Positions 32,165 to 40,737 of a DNA stretch of 40,964 nt are shown here, one piece after another; positions within the stretch are counted from its first letter, which is position 1; the number at the start of each line of letters is the position of its first letter. The notes under the pieces are model-generated. The model did not search any database, was not told the DNA's origin, and saw only the letters and a program-made list of their open reading frames with translations. Position numbers and translations under genes: made by a program. The stretch lies in assembly GCA_021372245.1 (NCBI GenBank), contig JAJFUV010000264.1, positions 1 to 40,964 of the forward strand, written 5' to 3'. The DNA comes from Terriglobales bacterium (lineage in GTDB: Bacteria > Acidobacteriota > Terriglobia > Bryobacterales > Bryobacteraceae).

Positions 32165-34243
32165 CTATTTCGTGATCAGTCCGTTGCGTCTCATCAGGGC
32201 GTCGGGATCCGGGTCGCGGCCCATGAAGTTGCGGAACAGTTGGGCCGGATCTTCCGTGTTGCCCTTCTCCAGGATCTCGTGGCGGAATGCCATGCCCGCT
32301 TTGCGGTTGAAGATGCCTTCCTTCTGGAAGCGCGTGAACGCGTCTGCGTCGAGCACCTCGGCCCACTTGTAAGAGTAATAGCCGCAAGCGTAGCCGCCCG
32401 AGAAGATGTGGTTAAAGCTCGCTACCATGGCATAATCTTCGGGCACCGGTGCGGGCGTGTAGCGCTGAAACACGCGGCGCGCATAAGCCAGGATGTCGCC
32501 ATCACGCTGCTGGTCGTAATCGACGTGCAGACTGATGTCCACCACGCCGAGTGACAACTGCCGCATCTGCGCGTAGGCCGCGCGGAACGTGCGCGCGCGC
32601 CTCATTTTCTGGTACAAGTCCTCGGGCAGCGGGGCGCCAGTCTGGTAGTGCCTTGCGAACAGGTCCAGGCACTCGCGCTCCCAGGTCCAGTTCTCCATGA
32701 TCTGGCTGGGTAGTTCCACAAAGTCCCATGCCACGTCGTTCAATCCGCGCACCGGCACCCGGCCCAGGACGTGCTGCAACTGGTGACCGAACTCGTGGAA
32801 GACGGTCTCAACGTCGCGATGCGTGAGCAGCGCGGGCTTATCCCCGACCGGCGGCGTCATGTTGCCGTTGATGGTTCCCAGGTGCGGTTTGAAGGTGCCG
32901 TCTATGGGGCCGCCTGTGATCAGGCCGTCGGACCAGGCACCGCCACGTTTGTCCTCCCGCGGATAGAGGTCGGAATAGAAGCAGCCGAGCAAGCTCCCGT
33001 CGGCGTCGCGCACTTCAAAGTACTGCACAGCCGGATTCCACACTGCCGCGTTGTCCACTTTCGTCACCGTGATCCCGTAAAGCCGATGCACCAACTCGAA
33101 CATCCCCTTTAGCACGCTGTCCATCGGGAAGTACGGGCGCACGGCCTCCTCGTCGAAGTCGAAACGCGCTTTGCGCATCTTCTCGGCGTAGTAGGGGATG
33201 TCCCAGGGCGCGAGCGCGGGCGCCTTGTCACCTTCAATAGAGCGGCGGAACGCCAGAATCTTCGCGGTCTCCTCTTCGTAAAACGGGCGGGTCTTCCGGT
33301 CGAGCGTTGCCAGGAATTCCCGCACGCGGTCGCCGTTCTTTGCCATACGATCCTCGACCGTAAGGTCGGCGAAATTCTTGTAGCCGAGCAGGCGCGCCCG
33401 CTCGCGGCGCAACTCGAGAATCCGCTTCATGTCGGCCACGTTGTCGCTGGCACCGCCGGCGGCGCGGCCGTTGTATGCACGGTACATGCGCTCGCGGATG
33501 CCGGCGTCGTCCAGATAGGTCGTCACAGCGCGGAAGCTCGGCTCCTGCAGCGTGAAGCGCCATCCTTCCACTCCCTTGCGCTTGGCGCTTTCCCGGGCGG
33601 CGGCGCGTGCCGATTCCGGCAGGCCGGCCAGCAGTGTGTCGTCCTTCACGACGATCTCGAAGGCGTTGGTCGCGTCCAGCACGTTATCGGAGAAACGCTT
33701 GCCCAACTGGCTCATCTCGACACTGATGGCGCGCAGCCTCGCCTTATCGGCTTCGCCCAATTCCGCGCCATTGCGCCGGAATTCGTCGAGCGTCCAGGTA
33801 AGGAAGCGCTTGCGCGGCCCAGTGAGTGCCTTCGCGTCAGGCGTAGCGGCGAAGTCCTTGATCTTCGCGTAGATCTCCTTGTCCAGCGGGATGCCCGAAA
33901 CAAAGGCCGTATACTTGGGCAGCACGTTCGTCACGGCGGCGCGAAGCGCGGGTGTGGTGGCCACGCTCTCCAGGTGCCGCACGAGGCCCATGGTCTGGTT
34001 CAAGTCCTCCTGGATGTCCTCGAACGCCGTCATCGTGTTGGCGTAAGTCCGCGGCGCAGCGTTTGCGACGTAGGCGTCGCGCTTAGCCTTGGCCTCGGCG
34101 AGCAATTGCGTGATGGCGGGCTCGACGTGCTCGGCCCTGATGCGATCAAACGGAATCCGGAAGCTCTTTTCCAGCAGCGGGTTGTTCTGTGAAGCGGCAT
34201 TCATGGCCATGGCGCATGCAAATAGAAACACGGTTTTCCTCAT
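32165..34243 (-). CDS. Exported M3-family metallopeptidase (oligopeptidase A/Dcp-like)
   Basis: A 692-residue zinc peptidase with the H-E-F-G-H motif at residues 483-487, the M3 signature, and the all-helical architecture of oligopeptidase A and peptidyl-dipeptidase Dcp. The N-terminus has a signal peptide (M-R-K-T-V-F-L-F-A-C-A-M-A, residues 1-13 onward), unlike cytoplasmic family members. The ATG at 34243 was chosen because it opens this signal; 28 additional in-frame codons upstream would bury it. A TACAAT box on the minus strand at 34276-34271 is the likely promoter. Confidence 0.92.
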   Translation of the reverse strand: MRKTVFLFACAMAMNAASQNNPLLEKSFRIPFDRIRAEHVEPAITQLLAEAKAKRDAYVANAAPRTYANTMTAFEDIQEDLNQTMGLVRHLESVATTPALRAAVTNVLPKYTAFVSGIPLDKEIYAKIKDFAATPDAKALTGPRKRFLTWTLDEFRRNGAELGEADKARLRAISVEMSQLGKRFSDNVLDATNAFEIVVKDDTLLAGLPESARAAARESAKRKGVEGWRFTLQEPSFRAVTTYLDDAGIRERMYRAYNGRAAGGASDNVADMKRILELRRERARLLGYKNFADLTVEDRMAKNGDRVREFLATLDRKTRPFYEEETAKILAFRRSIEGDKAPALAPWDIPYYAEKMRKARFDFDEEAVRPYFPMDSVLKGMFELVHRLYGITVTKVDNAAVWNPAVQYFEVRDADGSLLGCFYSDLYPREDKRGGAWSDGLITGGPIDGTFKPHLGTINGNMTPPVGDKPALLTHRDVETVFHEFGHQLQHVLGRVPVRGLNDVAWDFVELPSQIMENWTWERECLDLFARHYQTGAPLPEDLYQKMRRARTFRAAYAQMRQLSLGVVDISLHVDYDQQRDGDILAYARRVFQRYTPAPVPEDYAMVASFNHIFSGGYACGYYSYKWAEVLDADAFTRFQKEGIFNRKAGMAFRHEILEKGNTEDPAQLFRNFMGRDPDPDALMRRNGLITK

Positions 34244-34270
34244 GGTGGTGTCCCGGCGAGACGAACTTAC

Positions 34271-34295
34271 ATTGTAGTAGTCCGGCGGATACAAT
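34271..34295. promoter_or_regulatory. Divergent promoter pair between the M3 peptidase and CmcI-like genes
   Basis: TACAAT occurs on the minus strand at 34276-34271 (toward the peptidase) and on the plus strand at 34290-34295 (toward the methyltransferase). The two are exact inverted copies with 13 bases between, so their -35 regions must overlap. Confidence 0.42.
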
Positions 34296-34310
34296 GGTTC
34301 ATCCGCACCT

Positions 34311-35030
34311 ATGGAAACCAGAGTCACCGTCCTGATAACCGTCTCGGCCGCCCTGGCGGGGGCCGTCCTCGGCGCCTGGGGGTCCGCCAGTTACTTGCGC
34401 GCTCCGGAGCGCGTTGTGGCGGCATACCACCGCTGGTACCACGCCAACGGCGCGACGACTTTCAACAACACGTTCTGGCTGGGCATCCCCACGCAGAAGT
34501 GCCCGCTGGACACATGGACCTACCAGGAGATTCTCGCTGAAACGAAACCTGACGTGCTGGTCGAAACCGGAACGTACAAGGGCGGCAGTTCGTTTTTCTA
34601 TGCTTCGATCTTCGACCTGATGAAGCACGGCCGTATCATCACCGTGGACATCGAGGACTATCCGGGCAAGCCGCCGCACGAGCGCATACAGTTTCTGATG
34701 GGCTCGTCCACTTCGGACGAGGTTCTCCGCAAGGTCCGGGATTCGATCAGACCCGGCGAGAAGGTGATGGTGGCGCTCGATTCGGACCACCACAAGGATC
34801 ACGTCGGTAGGGAACTTGCGCTCTACAGCCCGCTGGTATCGCCAGGCATGTACTTGGTGGTGGAAGATACGCACTTTAACGGGCATCCGATCCTGCCGCA
34901 CCACGGCCCCGGTCCGATGGAAGCCGTCGACGAATTTGTCGCCGCTCATCCCGAATTCGTCATTGACCGCTCGCGCGAGAAATTCGGCATGACATTCAAT
35001 CCGCGTGGATGGCTGAAACGCGTGAAATAG
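34311..35030 (+). CDS. Membrane-anchored CmcI-family methyltransferase-like protein
   Basis: A 239-residue protein with one N-terminal membrane segment (residues about 7-26) and a CmcI/rhamnosyl O-methyltransferase-type domain (PF04989). The SAM-binding region appears as V-L-V-E-T-G-T-Y-K-G-G-S, and V-A-L-D-S-D-H-H and V-V-E-D-T-H-F-N-G fit the family's metal and substrate residues. Members methylate sugar hydroxyls or cephalosporin precursors. The anchor suggests work at the membrane on a lipid-linked glycan. It ends eight bases before the sulfatase start and is probably cotranscribed with it. Confidence 0.8.
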   Translation: METRVTVLITVSAALAGAVLGAWGSASYLRAPERVVAAYHRWYHANGATTFNNTFWLGIPTQKCPLDTWTYQEILAETKPDVLVETGTYKGGSSFFYASIFDLMKHGRIITVDIEDYPGKPPHERIQFLMGSSTSDEVLRKVRDSIRPGEKVMVALDSDHHKDHVGRELALYSPLVSPGMYLVVEDTHFNGHPILPHHGPGPMEAVDEFVAAHPEFVIDRSREKFGMTFNPRGWLKRVK

Positions 35031-35038
35031 GAGAGCCC

Positions 35039-36376
35039 ATGTCCAGCGTCTGCACCCGCCGCGAGTTGCTGGCCTCGACGGCTGCGCCGCTCATGGCCGC
35101 TCCCCGCAGGCGCCCAAACATCCTGTTCATCCTCAGCGACGACCACCACTATCAGTGCCTGGGCGCCGCCGGCAATCCCCACATACATACGCCCAATCTG
35201 GACCGTCTGGCCGCGCGTGGCGTGCGCTTTTCCAACGCTCAGATCAGTACACCGCAGTGCGCGCCGAGCCGCGGCATCCTGCTCTCGGGCCTTGAAACCT
35301 ACCAGAACGGCCTCATCAGCAACGGCCAGATCCGGTTCCGCGAAGGACTGGGGCCGGTGGTAGTCGAGCAACTGCGCCGCACCGGCTACGACACTGTGCT
35401 GGCCGGCAAGTGGCACATCGCAAACCGGCCGGAAGAATGCGGTTTCGCCCGCGCGCCGCTATGGCTACCGGGCGGGGGAAGTGTCTATAGGAACCCGAAA
35501 CTGTGCCACGGCCTGGAGAGCAAGCCCACCGAAACATCGGGGCACATCACGGACCTGTTGACCGGAGCGGCGCTCGATTGCCTGCGCCAGGCCGGCGAGC
35601 AGCCGTTCTTCCTCTGGTTAGCTTACAACGCACCCCATACGCCGTGGTACGCCGAGGCGCGCTACACGGATCTCTACGCCGGCAAGGATGCCGCCTCGAT
35701 TGCACCGCCCGCGCACCCTCCGGGCGGTTTAAAGTTCAACTGGAATCTCTACTACTCCGTGATCACGCACATGGATGAGGCTATCGGCCGCCTTATCGCG
35801 GAACTCGACCGGCGTAATCTCTGGAAGAACACGATCGTTTTCTTCCTGGGCGACAACGGCTTCACCTGCGGCTCGCACAACTGGATCGGCAAAGTCTATC
35901 CGTGGGAGGAATCCGTGCGCGTTCCCTTTATCGCCGCCGGAGCCGGTGTCGCGCGCGGCCGAGTGAGCGACGCGCCAGTAGCCTCCATCGACCTTCCGCG
36001 CACATGGCTCGACCTGGCTCATCTCGAGCCGCCATCGCCCCTGGCCGGCCGTTCGCTTGTAAACACGCTTCAGTCCGGCCTTGGCGGCCCCGAATATGGC
36101 TTCAGTGTGTGGGACGATGGCCGTCTCGGTGCCCTTGCCGTAAAGACAACCGTGGAGCCCTACCGTCTCGTCCGCACCAGAACGCACAAGCTGATCGCGT
36201 GGCAGTCCGGCAGGCAGGCGCTTTACGACATCCGCACGGATGTGGACGAAGAACACGATCTGATAGGCAGCCCAGCATCTGCGCGGATCGCTTCGGACCT
36301 GCGTTCAGCCCTGGTCCGGCGAATGAAAGAAACCGGCGACAAGGCCATCGAGTGGCTCACCCGCTATCATGGGTAG
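35039..36376 (+). CDS. Exported sulfatase (cysteine type)
   Basis: A 445-residue sulfatase with an N-terminal T-R-R-E-L-L-A-S-T signal. The formylglycine site is Cys74-A-P-S-R; metal ligands are in L-S-D-D-H-H and in L-G-D-N-G-F, and G-K-W-H is present. It is shorter than the first sulfatase of the window and only loosely similar. ATG at 35039 was chosen because GGAGAG precedes it; ten additional in-frame codons upstream overlap the CmcI-like gene. No formylglycine-generating enzyme with intact cysteines is in the window. Confidence 0.93.
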   Translation: MSSVCTRRELLASTAAPLMAAPRRRPNILFILSDDHHYQCLGAAGNPHIHTPNLDRLAARGVRFSNAQISTPQCAPSRGILLSGLETYQNGLISNGQIRFREGLGPVVVEQLRRTGYDTVLAGKWHIANRPEECGFARAPLWLPGGGSVYRNPKLCHGLESKPTETSGHITDLLTGAALDCLRQAGEQPFFLWLAYNAPHTPWYAEARYTDLYAGKDAASIAPPAHPPGGLKFNWNLYYSVITHMDEAIGRLIAELDRRNLWKNTIVFFLGDNGFTCGSHNWIGKVYPWEESVRVPFIAAGAGVARGRVSDAPVASIDLPRTWLDLAHLEPPSPLAGRSLVNTLQSGLGGPEYGFSVWDDGRLGALAVKTTVEPYRLVRTRTHKLIAWQSGRQALYDIRTDVDEEHDLIGSPASARIASDLRSALVRRMKETGDKAIEWLTRYHG

Positions 36377-36385
36377 AAGTCACTC

Positions 36386-38659
36386 ATGGAAATTACCAAG
36401 CCCCAACTTTCGACCGCCTGTTTGCTGCGCATGTCCGAGCAGATCGGCGTGCCGCTGAATCAAATCGTTCCGACTATCGAACTGTTCGACGAAGGCGCCA
36501 CAGTGCCCTTCATTGCGCGTTACCGAAAGGAGGTCACCGGCAACCTGGACGAGGTCCAGGTCCGTTCCATCGAAGAGAAGCTGGCCTACTTCCGGGAGCT
36601 TGAGGATCGCCGCACAACAGTGCTGCAATCCATCGAAGAGCAAGGCAAGCTGACGCCGGAGCTGCGCGCGCGTATCGAGGCCGTGTTCGAGAAGAACGAA
36701 CTCGAGGATCTCTACCTGCCTTACAAGCCGAAGCGCCGCACAAAGGCTTCCATCGCGCGTGAGAAGGGTCTCGAACCGCTGGCCGATTACCTCTGGAATC
36801 AGGCGCCGGGAGAACTGCCGCTGGCCGATCTTGCGGCTACGTTCGTGAGCGAAGAGAAAGGCGTGGCGAGCGCGGAAGAGGCGCTTGAAGGCGCGCGCCA
36901 CATCGTGGCGGAGCGCATCAACGAGGACGCCGAGATCCGTAAGCACGTGCGCCAGATGATGATGGACACCGGCCGCGTTGTAAGCCGCGCTATTCCGGGC
37001 GTGGAGGATCCCGAAGGCAAGTACAAGATGTACGCCGAATACAGCGAGCCGGCGGCGAAGATCCCATCGCACCGCATGCTGGCCATTCGCCGCGGTTCGA
37101 AGGAAGGCATCCTGGGCTTCGAAATCGAACTGGACCGCGAAGCCGCGCTTACCTATCTGCGAGGCCACGTGGTGCACGCTCCCGGCGACTGGGTGGAGCA
37201 GTTGACCACCGCCGCCGAAGACGCTTACGACCGCCTGCTGAACCCCTCGATCCAGACCGAAGTCCGGCTCAACCTGAAGGACCGCTCTGACGAAGAAGCT
37301 ATCCGCGTATTCCGCGAAAACCTCGAAAACTTGCTGCTGTCGCCGCCCGCGGGCCTGCTCTCGGTGCTGGCCATCGATCCCGGCATCCGCACCGGCTGCA
37401 AGCTGGCTGTCGTGGACGACACCGGCAAGTTCCTGGACCACGCCGTCATCTACCCGCTCGAACCGCGCAACGATCTGGCGGGCGCCGTCAAGACGCTGGC
37501 GTCCCTCATCGCACGCCACAACGTCCGCGCCATCGCTATCGGCAACGGAACCGGTTCGCGCGAGACGGCTGCCTTCGTGCAGGATTTCTTGCGCCAGGCC
37601 AAACTCGAAAACGTCTTCAGCGTGGTGGTAAGCGAATCCGGCGCATCGGTCTATTCCGCCTCCGAGATCGCGCGCCAGGAATTCCCCGATCTGGACCTCA
37701 CCGTGCGCGGCGCCATCTCCATCGCGCGCCGCTTGCAGGACCCATTGGCCGAACTGGTGAAGATCGATCCGAAGTCCATCGGCGTGGGCCAGTACCAGCA
37801 CGATGTGGATCAGCGCCTATTGAAGGAAGGCCTCGAAAGCACGGTCGAATCCTGCGTGAACCATGTTGGCGTCGACCTGAACACCGCCTCCTGGGCCCTG
37901 TTGCGCTACGTGGCGGGCATCAACGAGCGGACTGCGCTGAAGATCGTCGAATACCGTAACGAAAACGGCAAGTTCCGCTCCCGCGTAGATCTGGAAGCCG
38001 TTCCTGGTTTCGGCCCCAAGACGTTCCAACAGGCGGCTGGCTTCCTCCGCATACGTGGAGGAGATAATCCTCTGGATATGACCGCGGTCCACCCGGAGTC
38101 CTACCCGGTGGTTGAAGAGATCGCCCGTTCGCTCGGCGTGAGCATCCCGGAGTTGATCGCCAAACCGGAGCTTGTCGAGAAAGTCGACATGAAGCAGTTC
38201 CAGACCGCGACGGTAGGCGTTTACACACTCACCGACATCCGGGAGGAACTACGCAAACCCGGCCGCGATCCGCGTAACCAGTTCGTGGCGCCGAAATTCC
38301 GCGATGACGTGAAGGAGATCGCCGACCTGCAGCCCGGCATGGTGGTCGAGGGCACCGTCACCAACGTGACGAACTTCGGCGCTTTCGTCGATGTGGGCGT
38401 GCATCAGGATGGCCTGGTCCACGTGAGTGAGATCTCCAACCGCTACATCAAGGACCCCGCCGAGGCATTGAAGGTGGGCCAGATCGTCCGCGTTAAGGTG
38501 CTCTCCGCCGACCCCAAGGCCAAACGCATCGCGCTCTCCATCAAGGCCTTGGAAGCCCCGCCACAGGGTCGGCCGAAAGCGGAACGCAAACCCGCGCCTC
38601 GCAAGCCGTCTCTTGAAGAACAGTTGGCCAAACTCAACGCGCAGTTTCATCGCCGCTGA
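36386..38659 (+). CDS. tex: Tex family transcription accessory protein
   Basis: A 757-residue cytoplasmic nucleic-acid-binding protein of normal length for Tex. An N-terminal helical region leads to a YqgF/RNase H-like domain (L-A-I-D-P-G-I-R-T-G-C-K, from about residue 326), helix-hairpin-helix motifs (V-P-G-F-G-P-K-T-F-Q-Q-A-A-G-F-L-R-I) and a C-terminal S1 domain from about residue 650 (V-E-G-T-V-T-N-V-T-N-F-G-A-F-V-D-V-G). It is a housekeeping protein tied to transcription and RNA handling. No ribosome binding site is evident; a TATCAT box lies 15 bases before the ATG. Confidence 0.97.
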   Translation: MEITKPQLSTACLLRMSEQIGVPLNQIVPTIELFDEGATVPFIARYRKEVTGNLDEVQVRSIEEKLAYFRELEDRRTTVLQSIEEQGKLTPELRARIEAVFEKNELEDLYLPYKPKRRTKASIAREKGLEPLADYLWNQAPGELPLADLAATFVSEEKGVASAEEALEGARHIVAERINEDAEIRKHVRQMMMDTGRVVSRAIPGVEDPEGKYKMYAEYSEPAAKIPSHRMLAIRRGSKEGILGFEIELDREAALTYLRGHVVHAPGDWVEQLTTAAEDAYDRLLNPSIQTEVRLNLKDRSDEEAIRVFRENLENLLLSPPAGLLSVLAIDPGIRTGCKLAVVDDTGKFLDHAVIYPLEPRNDLAGAVKTLASLIARHNVRAIAIGNGTGSRETAAFVQDFLRQAKLENVFSVVVSESGASVYSASEIARQEFPDLDLTVRGAISIARRLQDPLAELVKIDPKSIGVGQYQHDVDQRLLKEGLESTVESCVNHVGVDLNTASWALLRYVAGINERTALKIVEYRNENGKFRSRVDLEAVPGFGPKTFQQAAGFLRIRGGDNPLDMTAVHPESYPVVEEIARSLGVSIPELIAKPELVEKVDMKQFQTATVGVYTLTDIREELRKPGRDPRNQFVAPKFRDDVKEIADLQPGMVVEGTVTNVTNFGAFVDVGVHQDGLVHVSEISNRYIKDPAEALKVGQIVRVKVLSADPKAKRIALSIKALEAPPQGRPKAERKPAPRKPSLEEQLAKLNAQFHRR

Positions 38660-38668
38660 GTGAGAGGA

Positions 38669-38684
38669 GCCGCGCCGGCGCGGC
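38669..38684. repeat. GC-rich perfect palindrome after tex
   Basis: The 16 bases form a perfect palindrome (GCCGCGCC/GGCGCGGC) ten bases after the tex stop. No T-run follows, so it is not a standard intrinsic terminator. Confidence 0.6.
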
Positions 38685-38721
38685 ACTATACATACAGGAG
38701 TTGAGGCTTTCCAGCTTCGCT

Positions 38722-38821
38722 AGATGCTCCGTACTTGGCCCGGCGGGTCCCCCACCCGCCGGGTTACAGAGTTCCGTTGGGAGCCACTGCGCGTGGCGGC
38801 GCTCTACCTAAGATGCTCCGT
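38722..38821. repeat. Repeated 11-mer and strong inverted repeat in the tex downstream gap
   Basis: AGATGCTCCGT occurs at 38722-38732 and again at 38811-38821. Between them, CCCGGCGGGT (38739-38748) and ACCCGCCGGG (38754-38763) form a perfect 10-bp stem with a five-C loop. The second 11-mer overlaps the 3' end of the next minus-strand gene. The layout looks like a REP-type or other short dispersed repeat. The 148-base gap holds no gene. Confidence 0.5.
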
Positions 38822-39779
38822 GTCCGGTCCGGCCAGCTCTCCGCCGGCCAACGACAAACCGGTAGCCGGGATCCAGCGTATGCTCGAGCAGGTCTGCACT
38901 CAGCATGAACTCGCGGATCAGGTAGGGATTGGTCCGCTGTTGAAAGATCGCGTTACGAATCACTTCGAAGCCGTGCTCAATCCCCGCGGATTCATCGATG
39001 TCGATGTCCGCGGCCAACTCGTCCGTCTGAGTGTTCCGCATGAATGTCACCTGGAGGTTGGCGTTAGCGTCGCGTGTCTTGAAGCTCCCTTCCGCCAGCT
39101 CAAACCCGGGCAACGGATCATGCAGCGTTTCCGGAGCGGATTTGTACAGCGGACTACTCCTGAGAAGCGCCGGCAGCGACGAATCCGCGGTCGCAAAGAA
39201 ACGGTCCTGACGGCAAAGCAACAGGCCGCCGATAAGGGGGAGGCAACTGTCCGCCGACGCGTGCGAAGCCTTCTTTGCGATGTTAAGCAGGCAGGCCTTT
39301 CGTAGCGGACCCAGCGTCTGGTACAGCGATGCGCCGGACGTCCCCAGCAGGTCCTGGTCCTCGGACTCCACGGCGCGCATATCCGCACCGCTGAGGATCG
39401 CCCGAACAGGCTCCGCCAGATCATCAAATCCCGGCGCGAGAATGTCTCTCACGTCGCCCGGCTTCACCCAAAATTCCACATCGTCGCTTGCCGCGTTGGC
39501 GGCGTTCTCCTGTATCAGTTGAAAGAAGCTGTAGTGGCGATAGTGAGGCGCCGACACGGCGATCCGGTACATCGTCCCCGGCCCTCCGCGGCAAGTGATC
39601 CCCGTAACGAAGAGGTCAACGGCGTCCCCCATGTCGACGGAAACCGCCATCTCCTCGCCGCCCGTTCCCGGCTCTCCCGGAAACGGCCGCAGTTCCATCT
39701 CCACGCGGTCGCGCACGGGCTCCCCCGTCAGCAGCGTGATCTGGATATCCAGGTCGCCTTTGGGCATGTTGGCAGCCAT
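38808..39779 (-). CDS. Conserved-looking protein of unknown function
   Basis: A 323-residue soluble protein with no signal peptide and no motif I recognise. The first 90 residues are beta-rich (I-Q-I-T-L-L-T-G-E-P-V, F-V-T-G-I-T-C-R-G-G-P-G-T), suggesting a small sandwich domain; the middle is helical with several cysteines, and the end has a T-N-P-Y-L-I-R-E-F-M-L-S segment. Codon use looks like a real gene of this genome. The last residues (G-H-G-A-S) are encoded by a copy of the repeated 11-mer described nearby. It lies 19 bases before the sugar isomerase-like gene's stop, same strand. Confidence 0.6.
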   Translation of the reverse strand: MAANMPKGDLDIQITLLTGEPVRDRVEMELRPFPGEPGTGGEEMAVSVDMGDAVDLFVTGITCRGGPGTMYRIAVSAPHYRHYSFFQLIQENAANAASDDVEFWVKPGDVRDILAPGFDDLAEPVRAILSGADMRAVESEDQDLLGTSGASLYQTLGPLRKACLLNIAKKASHASADSCLPLIGGLLLCRQDRFFATADSSLPALLRSSPLYKSAPETLHDPLPGFELAEGSFKTRDANANLQVTFMRNTQTDELAADIDIDESAGIEHGFEVIRNAIFQQRTNPYLIREFMLSADLLEHTLDPGYRFVVGRRRAGRTGHGAS

Positions 39780-39798
39780 TCTACTACTGCGAGCCAGG

Positions 39799-40737
39799 TC
39801 AAGCCTGGCGCAGACCAGCTAACCGGATGGCGTTCCGCAAATGTTCCAGAGCTTCCTTGTAGTTGCTCGAACCTACGTATTCCAGGATGACCGGCACACC
39901 GGGCGTGCGCTTCGCCGCCAGTGTGACGAGCTTCCGGTAGTCGAGATCGCCTTGGCCCGCCGCCACGCCCGTCGTGACGTGCAATTTGCGATCTTTGGCG
40001 TGGATGCAACTGATCCAAGGGTGAAGCTGCTCGAACATCTCCTCCAGATCGTTGGCTTCCAGCAGATTTGCGGGATCGAGGAGCGCCCGCACGCGAGGGG
40101 AACCCACCTCCTCCAGGAAGACACGCGTCCTTTTTGCCGTCGCAAAGATACTGCGGTAGATGGGTTCCAGCAGCACTGTGGCCCCCTGGCCTTCGGCCAT
40201 CCTGGCCAGTTCCTTCACCGTCTCGACGGCCATCTTCCAGACGTCGTCCTGATAGTCGTATGGGATCGCCGGCGCCGGCCCCGGCGGCTGATAGTGTCCG
40301 GCTTCGGAGACGAACGTCCGGACCCCCATTTGGCCGCCGATCTTCATCATGTTCTCGAAGTAGGCAAGGTTGGCTTTTCGTTCGGCGGTGTCCGCGTGGA
40401 CCAGCGTGGTGTAGACGCCCATGCTGTGAATGGACAGACCGGCGGAACGATATGTCGCCGCGATCTCCCTCGCGCGCTCCGGCGTCATGCCGGGGAGATC
40501 GCTGCGGCCGCCATATTTCCAGTAGTTACTGTCGGTCTGGGTGAAGAAGAGCTGGACGATGCGAAACCCTTGCTCACTCAATTCCTTCGCCAGGCCGGCG
40601 TTGGTATACTCGCGGAACTGCATCGTGGCGATTCCGATGGGCAACTTACGTGTGGACTTGGCTTCGGCGGCCCCGGCCCACGGCAGCGCAACCGCGCCAA
40701 CCTGCAGTGCGTCTCTACGCGTCAGTTCGCTTCTCAT
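39799..40737 (-). CDS. Tat-exported sugar phosphate isomerase/epimerase-like TIM-barrel protein
   Basis: A 312-residue protein of the AP endonuclease 2/xylose isomerase-like barrel family (PF01261) with a twin-arginine signal (L-T-R-R-D-A-L-Q-V-G, residues 4-13). Likely metal ligands lie in V-L-L-E-P-I-Y-R, A-L-L-D-P-A-N-L and C-I-H-A-K-D, as usual for the family, and V-I-L-E-Y-V-G. It probably isomerises or epimerises a sugar; substrate unknown. A GGAGG ribosome binding site precedes the ATG. It immediately follows a Gfo/Idh/MocA gene on the same strand, a frequent pairing in sugar oxidation. Confidence 0.88.
   Translation of the reverse strand: MRSELTRRDALQVGAVALPWAGAAEAKSTRKLPIGIATMQFREYTNAGLAKELSEQGFRIVQLFFTQTDSNYWKYGGRSDLPGMTPERAREIAATYRSAGLSIHSMGVYTTLVHADTAERKANLAYFENMMKIGGQMGVRTFVSEAGHYQPPGPAPAIPYDYQDDVWKMAVETVKELARMAEGQGATVLLEPIYRSIFATAKRTRVFLEEVGSPRVRALLDPANLLEANDLEEMFEQLHPWISCIHAKDRKLHVTTGVAAGQGDLDYRKLVTLAAKRTPGVPVILEYVGSSNYKEALEHLRNAIRLAGLRQA

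Noticed and set aside
36380..37801. Long antisense frame opposite tex
   Set aside because: tex is unmistakable on the other strand and this frame has no motif.
38669..38690. GC palindrome after tex as an intrinsic terminator
   Set aside because: No T-run follows the stem.
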